64,000 bases of DNA from the NCBI GenBank assembly GCA_021647405.1, contig JAKIUU010000001.1, forward strand, positions 102,625-166,624. The letters run 5' to 3'. A program made the position numbers and the translations under genes. Shown here piece after piece: positions 37,204-45,271 of this stretch (positions are counted from its first letter, which is position 1; every line of letters starts with the position of its first letter). The stretch is from Flavobacteriaceae bacterium (GTDB taxonomy: Bacteria; Bacteroidota; Bacteroidia; Flavobacteriales; Flavobacteriaceae). The notes under the pieces are model-generated. The model was not told where the DNA came from. It saw nothing but the letters and a program-made list of their open reading frames with translations, and made no database searches.

Positions 37204-38406
37204 TTAAAATCCGTAAATTGCTGTAACTAATAATCTTACATTATTAACTGAGTTAAATCCTGTGGTGCTAATATCTTTATTATTGGCAGCCAATTCACCA
37301 TATTGAGCTGAGGTAAATTCGAGTTCAGTTCCAATTTTCATTTTACCAGAGAACCAGCCAACACGTGGTGCAAATCTAAAGGCGTGATCCATAGTTGGGG
37401 CTAATCCCCAAATGGCACCTCCTACAGGGTCGTTAAATCCGTTATTTTTAGAATAGCCTGTAAATATACCCCATTCGGTACTTTTACCTTTGCCAGATAA
37501 TTCGCTCCAAACTGACAAAGTTTTATTAGCAGTATAACCACCACCTACAGCTTCAGCCAAACCGCTTATTGACAACTCATCTGACATGTTTTCGCCATAA
37601 ACCACTTCTAACTTAAATGTTGCACTTCCTAATTTGGCTTTCATATAAGAAATTAAGGTTGTATTTGTAATGGTATTTTTTCCTAATTCAGGTCTTAAAG
37701 GTTTTAAGTTTACACCAAATCCCCCTAAAAATTCTTTACCGCCAAATTGTAATTGGGCATGTACTTGGGCAAAGCCAGAATTACGGAGATAAGTAGATGT
37801 AGTTCCTGCTGGACCCCTACTTGCAAAATCACGTTCAGAATATATTACACCAATAAATCTTACATTACCTTTAGTGGTTATTCTAATTTGTGGATTTCTG
37901 GCAAAAGGTTGAAAAGGCACACCTGTATTAAAGGAATACGTACCAGGGTAAACAGCTGTTACAAATAATGGACTCCAATATTGACCCATAATAATGTCAA
38001 ACTTGTCATTAGATAATTTAACAAATGCATGTCGCAATCTAAAACTGTTAATGTTTGCATTGGCTTGCCCAAAAAAGGCACCTTCAATAACACCTGATGT
38101 TTTCATACCAAAAAAATCGGGACCTGAAATTTTACCTGTTAGTCTGGTTTGAACCGCTAAAATGTTTAAGTTAGCTTGAGAATTCAGATCGTTACCCGAT
38201 GCAATATCGATGTTTTCACCCGAAGGAAACAAAAGGAAATGGCCTTCTCTGGCTGTTACATTTTGACGCGTGTCATACATGTAATCTGCTTTTACAAAGC
38301 CATGCCATTTAATCCCAAACTTTTGATCAGCCTTTTTAGCCTGACCATAACCAAAGTATGTTAATCCCATCAAGGCAATTAACACAACTGTGAGTTGTTT
38401 TTTCAT
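37204..38406 (-). CDS. DcaP-like outer-membrane porin
   Basis: 400 residues. A signal peptide runs to about residue 22 (LTYFGYGQA). Then KWHGFVKADYMYDTRQ, repeated amphipathic beta strands and a final aromatic residue (TAIYGF) fit an outer-membrane beta barrel of the DcaP/OprB-like porin class. It precedes DUF4212-ActP by 12 bp in the same operon, which points to passage of small carboxylates through the outer membrane. Family assignment rests on pattern alone. Confidence 0.75.
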   Translation of the reverse strand: MKKQLTVVLIALMGLTYFGYGQAKKADQKFGIKWHGFVKADYMYDTRQNVTAREGHFLLFPSGENIDIASGNDLNSQANLNILAVQTRLTGKISGPDFFGMKTSGVIEGAFFGQANANINSFRLRHAFVKLSNDKFDIIMGQYWSPLFVTAVYPGTYSFNTGVPFQPFARNPQIRITTKGNVRFIGVIYSERDFASRGPAGTTSTYLRNSGFAQVHAQLQFGGKEFLGGFGVNLKPLRPELGKNTITNTTLISYMKAKLGSATFKLEVVYGENMSDELSISGLAEAVGGGYTANKTLSVWSELSGKGKSTEWGIFTGYSKNNGFNDPVGGAIWGLAPTMDHAFRFAPRVGWFSGKMKIGTELEFTSAQYGELAANNKDISTTGFNSVNNVRLLVTAIYGF

Positions 38407-38436
38407 AAAAAATAGAATTGGTTAATAATTAATTTA

Positions 38437-38459
38437 TGCTAAGGAATTCCGTTTTAGCA
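38437..38459. promoter_or_regulatory. Inverted repeat in the porin 5' region
   Basis: TGCTAA (38437-38442) and TTAGCA (38454-38459) flank the palindrome GGAATTCC (38443-38450), about 30 bp upstream of the porin start. It could be an RNA hairpin or an operator for the acetate transport operon. Confidence 0.35.
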
Positions 38460-38525
38460 AGTACAATTTGGAAAGATATATAGGCTAAAAAAAAATTAAT
38501 ATACTTTTATGGTAAACAAGTATAG

Positions 38526-38945
38526 TTAATCTTTAAATCGCTCCCATCGGATGAGCATAAATTTATCTCCAAGTTCGGTAACAACCACCCCTGCACCAAT
38601 TAAATTTTGATGATTTGAGAAGTAATCTGAAAGTTCTTTGGCATTTAATATTTTATAGGTAGAATGATATTCAAAACTATAAGGGCGCTTAATATTATAT
38701 TTTTTAACCCAATTTAATATACTTACATGCGAAATTCCCAGAATACGTTCAATTTCGCGATAACTTAAACCTTCTAAATAAAGTTGCAAGGCCTTGTTTA
38801 CATAATAGGCGTCTATCTGCTTGCCTATCTTGTTTACTGTAAAAAAATATCCACATTTTTTACATTTATAACGCTGCCTATCCTTAACAATACCACTCTT
38901 AACATACTCATTTGAACCACAATTAGGACAGAAATCAACAGTCAT
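38526..38945 (-). CDS. InsA-like zinc-ribbon/HTH DNA-binding protein
   Basis: 139 residues. An N-terminal zinc ribbon CPNCGSNEYVKSG...CKKCGYFFTV (two CxxC pairs, residues 6-32) leads to a helix-turn-helix EGLSYREIERILGISHVSIL (about 55-75), the architecture of IS1 InsA. The last 60 residues (from RPYSFEYHST) differ from InsA. No InsB frame, no DDE catalytic triad and no terminal inverted repeats are present nearby, so this is probably a domesticated regulator. It lies upstream of the porin-ActP operon, with an inverted repeat at its own start. Confidence 0.82.
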   Translation of the reverse strand: MTVDFCPNCGSNEYVKSGIVKDRQRYKCKKCGYFFTVNKIGKQIDAYYVNKALQLYLEGLSYREIERILGISHVSILNWVKKYNIKRPYSFEYHSTYKILNAKELSDYFSNHQNLIGAGVVVTELGDKFMLIRWERFKD

Positions 38946-38970
38946 GTATATTAATTTTGCATAAATATAC
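38946..38970. promoter_or_regulatory. Inverted repeat at the InsA-like gene start, candidate operator
   Basis: GTATATT (38946-38952) and AATATAC (38964-38970) are perfect inverted arms with an 11-bp spacer, directly next to the start codon. The 10-mer ATTAATATAC, which makes up one arm on the minus strand, also occurs at 38495-38504 upstream of the porin. Possible autoregulatory site. Confidence 0.4.
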
Positions 38971-39190
38971 TAATTTAGCAATAAAAATTAACAAAATATT
39001 TTACATCTTTTATTTAATCCTTTAATCTACTAGGATTATAGAGTAATAAGCCACATTTTAATATTAAGTGGTTTAATTTATCTAGGATGTAACACAATCT
39101 TATTTGCTAATGCATCTAAAAAAATCTGGTGTAAAATTATAATTGGATGGAATTTGACACTTAATAATGAGCGAACGCACGCCTACTTCT
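38971..39190. other. AT-rich intergenic region with weak hairpin
   Basis: No gene is visible. AAGCCAC (39048-39054) can pair with GTGGTTT (39068-39074) with one wobble; on the minus strand it is followed by TTATTAC, a weak terminator at best. Confidence 0.35.
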
Positions 39191-39868
39191 TTAAACCTCA
39201 ACACTCTCTCCAACTGGCAACAATAGCAGCTCTTTACCACTTTTTTTAAAATGATTAATCGCTTTTTGGTGGGCTATCTCAATATAGCCGAAAGTGTCAA
39301 AATGATAGCCCAATACGCGTTTACACTGTACAAAATCGGCAGCTATACAAGCACTTTCAAAACCCATAGTAAAGTTATCGCCAACAGGCAAGATGGCTAA
39401 ATTGAGTTTTGTTTGAAGCGGAATTGTTTTCATATCATAGGTCAATGCCGTATCGCCGGCTATATAGATGTTGCCTTCGGCTGTCTGCAATATAAAACCA
39501 CCTGGTTGTCCACCATAACTGCCATCGGGAAACGAACTGGAATGTATGGCATTGGTATAAGTTACAAGCCCAAAATCGAATTGCCAAGACCCCCCGTGAT
39601 TCATAGGATGCCCTTCAATACTCTTAGTACCGAAATGGGTTACAATTTCATAATTAGAAACCACTTTTGCACCTGTATTTTTAGCGATGGTTTCTACATC
39701 TAAAATATGGTCTTGATGGGCATGTGTGACTAAAATATAGTCCGCTTTAAGAGATAATATATCAATACTATTTGCCAAAGGATTGGCAGAAATAAAGGGG
39801 TCAACAATAAGATTTTTTCCGGCTACTTCTATGGCCAAACTGGCGTGACCTAAATAAGTGATTTTCAT
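39191..39868 (-). CDS. UPF0173-type metallo-beta-lactamase-fold hydrolase
   Basis: 225 residues. It opens KITYLGHASLAIEVAGK, with VDPFISANPLA and the metal motif THAHQDHILD (HxHxDH) near residue 49; further His/Asp are in AGDTALTYDMK and GYHFDTFGYIEI. This matches the UPF0173/UlaG-like branch of MBL hydrolases. The substrate is unknown. It stands alone, between the InsA-like gene and the TonB receptor. Confidence 0.9.
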   Translation of the reverse strand: MKITYLGHASLAIEVAGKNLIVDPFISANPLANSIDILSLKADYILVTHAHQDHILDVETIAKNTGAKVVSNYEIVTHFGTKSIEGHPMNHGGSWQFDFGLVTYTNAIHSSSFPDGSYGGQPGGFILQTAEGNIYIAGDTALTYDMKTIPLQTKLNLAILPVGDNFTMGFESACIAADFVQCKRVLGYHFDTFGYIEIAHQKAINHFKKSGKELLLLPVGESVEV

Positions 39869-39913
39869 AATACAGATAGATTGAATTACTCTTGCAATTT
39901 AAAGAAAAAATCA

Positions 39914-39948
39914 TAAAAAAACCACGACAAAATAAATTCTGCCGTGGT
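39914..39948 (-). terminator. Terminator after the TonB receptor gene
   Basis: ACCACG (39921-39926) pairs with CGTGGT (39943-39948), extendable to nine pairs with a wobble; on the minus strand the stem is followed by seven T. It lies 25 bp after the stop of the receptor. Confidence 0.8.
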
Positions 39949-39973
39949 AAATACAAATTAATTAAACCGTTAA

Positions 39974-42244
39974 TTAAAATTTGTAATTTAAATACACTGT
40001 AAAGTTTCTACCAGGCTCCAGTATTCTACCTGATAATAAATCGGAGTTTTTAAATGAAAAATTAAGATGTGCCACGTAAGATTTGTCTAATATATTGAGT
40101 GCGGCTGCTCCTATTTGTAATTTATTTTTAAACTTGATTCCCGAACGAAAGTTTAATAAAATATAACCTGGGGTTACCCTTTCTGAAAATGTATCTGAAA
40201 TTCTATTTTGCATCGCTACCATTCTTGTTTCTATATTAAACCAATAATTTTTCTTTTCGTATGCTAAGTTCAAACGACTTGTTAAAGGCATAATTTGTGG
40301 CAATGGTTCATTAAAATCTTCATTTTTTGCATAAGTATATGACAATTCCGTTTTAAATCTTAAAACATGGCTTAAGGCATAATTTAAATCGAATTCAAAT
40401 CCTGTTTGAAAGGCTTTCTTTACATTTATAAAACGCTTAGCAACAATAGGCGGTGTTGTAGGCATAAACTTACGTGGGATACTTTGATCTGCCTTGGCTG
40501 TAATAAAATCGGTTATAAAAGAGTAAAACAAACTACCTCCTACTTTAAGATTTTTCTGAACTTTAGAAAATGATATTTCAATCTGATTATTTATTTCGGG
40601 TCTTAAATTGGGATTACCCACATATTCATAAGGATCTATGCCAATGTTAAAATGATTTATATAACGCTCAATCATCGAAGCTGTTCTAACCCCCCTACCA
40701 AATGCAATTTGCGATTGGAAAGTTTGGGTTTTATATTTTAGACCAATATTTCCACTAAAATTTTCTTCGCTGGCATTTTGAATGCTCCCATCATATAACG
40801 CTAAAAAGTCTTCGGAAACATCGCTAATAGAGGCGTTTATTAAATCAAGTCTAAGACCCGAAGTAAATGTTAGCAAAGGAGATAAGTAATATTTCCCTTC
40901 TGCAAATAGGCCATAATCATTAACCTTGGCATCTTGCCAAACCTTGTCTACAAAATTCATAGGCATAGGCAAAACAGTACCATTCATTATTTTTACTTTT
41001 CGTTTTCTATTGCCATTTCTTTCAATTAAATACGCATCTGCACCTGCAAAAATGAGGCTTTTGGCATTGGGCGAAATAAGTAGTTCTATTTTACCACCAT
41101 AGGTAGTTGCATAAACTTTTGTAAAGGCTTCAACCATCATAATGTTTGGCCTGTACTTATTGGTCATAAGATGTCTTACATTTGTATAATAGCTGTTAAC
41201 TGTTATGGATTCAATGGTTTTAGAAACTTCTTTGATTTTATAATTTAAACCTAATAAAGAACTTTCGTCATATACAGCATCCATGGGCAAACCAGCATAT
41301 TTAATATTCTTTGCAAAATTTTGTCTAAAGCTAAATTGTAATCGTTGTTTATTGCTAAAATTAAAGCCTGTTTTAATAGAATAATCTTTTGTGTTAAATT
41401 CTGATGGCACACTTACACTATTTCCATCTTTATAATTACCAAAATCGCGTAAAGCCCCATTAAGTAAAATATCGAACTTATCAGATGCATACTGTAATGA
41501 TGTTCGGGTGGTTAAATTTGAACCATTAGATTCAAAACCACTTTCTACATTGCCGTGAAAACCAAAATCTTCTTTATTAGGTGTTTTTAATACCAAGTTA
41601 ATTATGCCTCCAAAATTTTGACCAAACCGAACAGTGAAAGGGCCTTTTACTATTTCAATTTTCTCTATTTCTTCTGGAATAATATGTGTGGTTACGGGAT
41701 CCATTCTGTTAGGGCCTGCACCAACAGTTTTCATTCCACCATCAAATAAAATGTTAAGCTCTTCGTACCGAAAGGCTCTAAACACAGGCTCAGCATTAAA
41801 AGCACCTCGTTTTTGAATACCAAACCCTTTAATATCTTTAAACAAATCGCCAACAGAGCGCGGTTGACTTACTTTTTTAAACCGATTATTTATAACAACT
41901 GAATGTGAAATATCTTGTAACGGATTCGCGTTAACAATAATATTTTCGAGACTTACTGGCTTTTCTTCTAAAGATATAACCGCATTATTTGTTAATGTTT
42001 GTATCACTGTTTTATACCCAAGGTGTGACACTTCTAAATCGCTATTATCTATAATAGTAATTTCGAATTTCCCATTAATATCGGTAATGGTATAGGTACT
42101 TTTACCTGTTACAGATTTAACTAGTGCATATGCAATGGGTTGTTTGGTATTCTTATCAATAACAACTCCCACAACAGAAGTCTGTGCCATTATAGCTATG
42201 TTTACCAACAACATAACTACAATGAAACTATTTTTTAATTTCAT
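39974..42244 (-). CDS. TonB-dependent receptor, possibly for copper
   Basis: 756 residues. Signal peptide to about residue 20, then a CarboxypepD_reg domain (VVIDKNTKQPIAYALVK, about 25-105), a plug with NILFDGGMKTVGAGPNRMDP and IEIVKGPFTVRFG (about 170-205), and a 22-strand barrel ending in FTVYLNYKF. The plug stretch NRMDPVTTHIIPEEIEKI resembles that of OprC-type copper receptors (MDP-T-PE pattern). The upstream Cys/His-rich 125-residue protein strengthens a metal role. Siderophore uptake remains an alternative. Confidence 0.9.
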   Translation of the reverse strand: MKLKNSFIVVMLLVNIAIMAQTSVVGVVIDKNTKQPIAYALVKSVTGKSTYTITDINGKFEITIIDNSDLEVSHLGYKTVIQTLTNNAVISLEEKPVSLENIIVNANPLQDISHSVVINNRFKKVSQPRSVGDLFKDIKGFGIQKRGAFNAEPVFRAFRYEELNILFDGGMKTVGAGPNRMDPVTTHIIPEEIEKIEIVKGPFTVRFGQNFGGIINLVLKTPNKEDFGFHGNVESGFESNGSNLTTRTSLQYASDKFDILLNGALRDFGNYKDGNSVSVPSEFNTKDYSIKTGFNFSNKQRLQFSFRQNFAKNIKYAGLPMDAVYDESSLLGLNYKIKEVSKTIESITVNSYYTNVRHLMTNKYRPNIMMVEAFTKVYATTYGGKIELLISPNAKSLIFAGADAYLIERNGNRKRKVKIMNGTVLPMPMNFVDKVWQDAKVNDYGLFAEGKYYLSPLLTFTSGLRLDLINASISDVSEDFLALYDGSIQNASEENFSGNIGLKYKTQTFQSQIAFGRGVRTASMIERYINHFNIGIDPYEYVGNPNLRPEINNQIEISFSKVQKNLKVGGSLFYSFITDFITAKADQSIPRKFMPTTPPIVAKRFINVKKAFQTGFEFDLNYALSHVLRFKTELSYTYAKNEDFNEPLPQIMPLTSRLNLAYEKKNYWFNIETRMVAMQNRISDTFSERVTPGYILLNFRSGIKFKNKLQIGAAALNILDKSYVAHLNFSFKNSDLLSGRILEPGRNFTVYLNYKF

Positions 42245-42338
42245 TATTATTATTTTTAATTTATTAATTATTTTGTGCTGAGGGTGTTATAAGATAACCC
42301 CTCCTGTTTATGAAATCATAAACAAATAATATTAAATG

Positions 42339-42716
42339 TTAAGCGAAAGTAGGGGGCCTAAAAATGCGGAAAATAATTTCTTTCGGAATTAATGTGTTTT
42401 TATAAAAGTACTTTTTTAACCGAACCCCGTCAGTCATTTTAAAAAAATGCTTTTGCGGATTTAAATTAAATTGAAATTTATAAACTTCTATCTTTGGTAT
42501 TTTAGAATCTTGGCTGTTTTCTTCTTGTACTTCTTTCTTTACCATTTGTTTTAAATGACATTGACCGTTACAGTGCATCTCAGGTTTATCTTTATTAATA
42601 CAAAGTACCGTTTTTATATAATTATAATTGATTATATAATCTAAAATAGGTACCAATGGCTTTATTAAAACCGATAAATACACAAAAATAAATAATATGC
42701 TAAAAAGCTTTTTCAA
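42339..42716 (-). CDS. Cys/His-rich single-pass membrane protein next to the TonB receptor
   Basis: 125 residues. One N-terminal hydrophobic helix (LFSILFIFVYLSVLIKPLVP), then LCINKDKPEMHCNGQCHLKQM around residue 42, with three Cys, two His and two Met in a short span, and a charged tail with HFFKMTDGVRL. The spacing C-x11-C-x3-C-H suggests soft-metal binding. Small proteins of this shape occur beside TonB receptors in Flavobacteriia, but I know no experimental function. Upstream of the receptor and separated by about 95 bp. Confidence 0.75.
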   Translation of the reverse strand: MKKLFSILFIFVYLSVLIKPLVPILDYIINYNYIKTVLCINKDKPEMHCNGQCHLKQMVKKEVQEENSQDSKIPKIEVYKFQFNLNPQKHFFKMTDGVRLKKYFYKNTLIPKEIIFRIFRPPTFA

Positions 42717-42784
42717 AATTAAATTTTAGGCCTTGCAAATTTAGTTATTTTGCATTATAAAAAGATACTTATCTCTCTTTTAGA

Positions 42785-43681
42785 TTACATTATTTGGCCC
42801 AACCCAAAAAGCAACGCAAACAAAAAAGTAGAAAGCGCTAATTTTTTAAGTTCGGGGTCTAATTTTTTTAAATCCTTAGTGTTATAAACCGTTAAGAGTT
42901 GTTTAAAAATAGGTATAAAAGCCAATATAAATAAAAACTGCCAAGCCGATTTAAAAGTAAAGCTCGTATAAATCAATGTGAGAATAAAAGCGGTAATAAG
43001 TAAATAATAATGGTAATATTTGGCAAATTCGGCACCAATTTTAACGGCCAAAGTATTTTTTTGTGCTTTTGTGTCGGATTCTAAATCGCGCATATTATTG
43101 AGATTTAAGACACCCACACTGAGTAATCCTACAGAAAAAGCTGGTAATAAAACCAAAATATTAAACTGTTTGGTATATAAAAAATAACTACCAAAAACAC
43201 TTACCAATCCAAAAAAAACAAATACAAAAATATCGCCAAAACCGCTGTAGCCATAAGCTTTTTTTCCTATGGTGTATTTTATGGCAGCCGCTATGGCTGC
43301 CACAGCCAATACTAAAAATAGCAAATCATAACTAATATAACCTTGACCGAAGGCCACATAAATTAAAAATAAAGCCAATAAAAGACTCAGTCCACCTGTA
43401 ATTTTTATGGCATTATGCATTTGTTGCTGACTTATAGCGCCACTTTGTAAAGCGCGTTCTGGACCTACCCTGTCTTTGTTATCGGTTCCTTTTACACCGT
43501 CGCCATAATCGTTGGCATAATTAGACAGAATTTGAAAAGCAATGGTTGTAGCCAAGGCCAATACACAAATTTTCCAATCAAAAGCCTTTTCTGAAGCGGC
43601 TAAAAAACTGCCCACAATAATCCCTGATACCGATAAGGGTAAAGTGCGTAAACGGGCGGCTTGGATATAAGGTTTTATCAA
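42785..43681 (-). CDS. menA: 1,4-Dihydroxy-2-naphthoate polyprenyltransferase
   Basis: 298 residues with eight to nine helices of the UbiA superfamily. First Asp motif NYANDYGDGVKGTDNKDRVG (about residue 54) and second NLNNMRDLESDTKAQKNTLA (about 193) are MenA-specific. It attaches the isoprenoid tail to DHNA, the last membrane-bound stage before methylation in menaquinone synthesis. It is separated from menC/menE by 20 kb. Downstream genes are unrelated. Confidence 0.95.
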   Translation of the reverse strand: MIKPYIQAARLRTLPLSVSGIIVGSFLAASEKAFDWKICVLALATTIAFQILSNYANDYGDGVKGTDNKDRVGPERALQSGAISQQQMHNAIKITGGLSLLLALFLIYVAFGQGYISYDLLFLVLAVAAIAAAIKYTIGKKAYGYSGFGDIFVFVFFGLVSVFGSYFLYTKQFNILVLLPAFSVGLLSVGVLNLNNMRDLESDTKAQKNTLAVKIGAEFAKYYHYYLLITAFILTLIYTSFTFKSAWQFLFILAFIPIFKQLLTVYNTKDLKKLDPELKKLALSTFLFALLFGLGQIM

Positions 43682-43697
43682 AATTATACAAATAAGA

Positions 43698-43867
<170 letters not shown>

Positions 43868-43886
43868 GACAAGTAAATAATTTAAA

Positions 43887-44666
43887 TTACAAATCTTCTG
43901 CATTGGCAATTAATTCGGCTATATCGAGTACTTTTATACTGTTTTCTTTTTCTTTGTTTTTTACACCATCAGTCATCATGGTGTTACAAAACGGACAACC
44001 TGTGGCAATAATGTCGGGTGATCTTTCTAAAGCTTCTTCGGTGCGTTCTACAAAAATTTCTTTGTCGCCTTTTTCTGAATCTTTAAACATTTGAGCGCCA
44101 CCAGCACCGCAACACAAAGCATTGATTTTACAACGTTTCATTTCTACCAAAGCAACATCTAATTTTTTAATTAAATCGCGTGGGGCTTCATAAATACTGT
44201 TGGCACGCCCCAAATAACAAGGATCATGAAAAGTAATGCGCTTGCCTTTAAAAGCGCCCCCTTCTATGGTTAACCTGCCTTCGTCTAATAGCGATTTTAA
44301 AAACTCTGTATGGTGCATTACTTTGTAATTACCCCCCAATTCTGGGTATTCATTTTTTAAAGTATTAAAACAATGCGGACAGGCCGTTACAATTTTTTTA
44401 ACCTCGTAAGCATTGAGTACTTCGATATTTGTCATGGCCTGCATTTGAAACAAAAACTCGTTTCCAGCACGCTTGGCAGGATCGCCCGTACAGGATTCTT
44501 CTGTACCCAAAACGGCAAAATCTACATTGGCTTTTTGCAATAATTTTACAAATGCTTTTGATATTTTTTTAGCCCTGTCATCAAAACTACCGGCACAGCC
44601 TACCCAAAACAAAACTTCAGGTTGTTTGCCTTGCGCCATCATTTCGGCCATTGTTGGTACATCCAT
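43887..44666 (-). CDS. CCG-domain (Fe-S) oxidoreductase subunit, HdrB/D-like
   Basis: 259 residues with two cysteine-rich (CCG) domains: CAGSFDDRAKK near residue 24, CPHCFNTLKNEYPEL near 95, CCGAGGAQMFKDSE near 186, and CPFCNTMMTDG near 224. CCG domains bind noncubane 4Fe-4S or zinc and accept electrons in heterodisulfide reductases, LutA and GlpC. The membrane Fe-S partner lies two genes upstream. The likely role is electron transfer between an oxidoreductase and menaquinone. Confidence 0.88.
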   Translation of the reverse strand: MDVPTMAEMMAQGKQPEVLFWVGCAGSFDDRAKKISKAFVKLLQKANVDFAVLGTEESCTGDPAKRAGNEFLFQMQAMTNIEVLNAYEVKKIVTACPHCFNTLKNEYPELGGNYKVMHHTEFLKSLLDEGRLTIEGGAFKGKRITFHDPCYLGRANSIYEAPRDLIKKLDVALVEMKRCKINALCCGAGGAQMFKDSEKGDKEIFVERTEEALERSPDIIATGCPFCNTMMTDGVKNKEKENSIKVLDIAELIANAEDL

Positions 44667-44733
44667 AATTGTTACTTTAAATTAATTTCTCTTAGTTCTA
44701 TTTTAACTTTTCATAAAAACACTTTTCTTCCGT

Positions 44734-44773
44734 CCCGAAACTTCGGGAACGGGATGCACCTGCCAAAGGCGGG
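44734..44773. repeat. Tandem short palindromes
   Basis: CCCGAA/TTCGGG (44734-44747, 2-base loop) and CCTGCC/GGCGGG (44759-44773, 3-base loop) stand side by side in the gap between the CCG protein and the HAD gene. GC-rich against its surroundings; another dispersed flavobacterial intergenic element. Confidence 0.65.
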
Positions 44774-44800
44774 CGGGCCAGTGTGGCATTTATAAATTTA

Positions 44801-45244
44801 TTAATGTTTCCCGTCGTCAAAGACTTCAATTGTAACTTCTCTGCTTACCAACTCTGTAAACTTACCACGGTAACGTGTTGCTTTAACCAAATGATTATCG
44901 ATCCAATGATAATTACCCCCTCTTGGTTTGCCCATTAAAAGACTGTGGTATTTAAAGCCATTTTTTTTAAGCCATGCTTCTGTAATTTCACGGTGGGCTT
45001 CTGTTCTTGAAGTAAAAAAACAAATAATATGTCCTTGCTCATGCCAATTATTTAAAGTGGCAATGGCATCTGGATAAGCTTTAGCTGTAACCATACGCTC
45101 TGGCTCTTCGTTTGGAATATCTTCGCCAACAGTGCCGTCAATATCAATCAAATAGTTTTTAACATCTTTGGGTAAAATAGGGCTTATGTGCGCGCCTTCT
45201 TCAACTTTATCGTGTAATAACTTTTCTACGTCTTCTTTTTTCAA
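44801..45244 (-). CDS. HAD-superfamily phosphatase-like protein
   Basis: 147 residues. Motif I YLIDIDGTVGED near residue 31 provides both aspartates, motif II ICFFTSRTEAHR near residue 73 the Ser/Thr and Arg, and WIDNHLVK a reduced motif III. The length is at the low end for HAD without cap (C0). Relatives in databases are often called phosphoheptose isomerase, which the sequence does not support. It is embedded between the two Fe-S genes; its contribution to them is unknown. Confidence 0.8.
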   Translation of the reverse strand: MKKEDVEKLLHDKVEEGAHISPILPKDVKNYLIDIDGTVGEDIPNEEPERMVTAKAYPDAIATLNNWHEQGHIICFFTSRTEAHREITEAWLKKNGFKYHSLLMGKPRGGNYHWIDNHLVKATRYRGKFTELVSREVTIEVFDDGKH

Positions 45245-45271
45245 TTTTTCTTATTTTAATAGTTAATATAT

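Noticed and set aside
38526..38945. A complete IS1-type insertion sequence
   Set aside because: Only an InsA-like part is present; I see no second frame with a DDE triad, no terminal inverted repeats and no target duplication.
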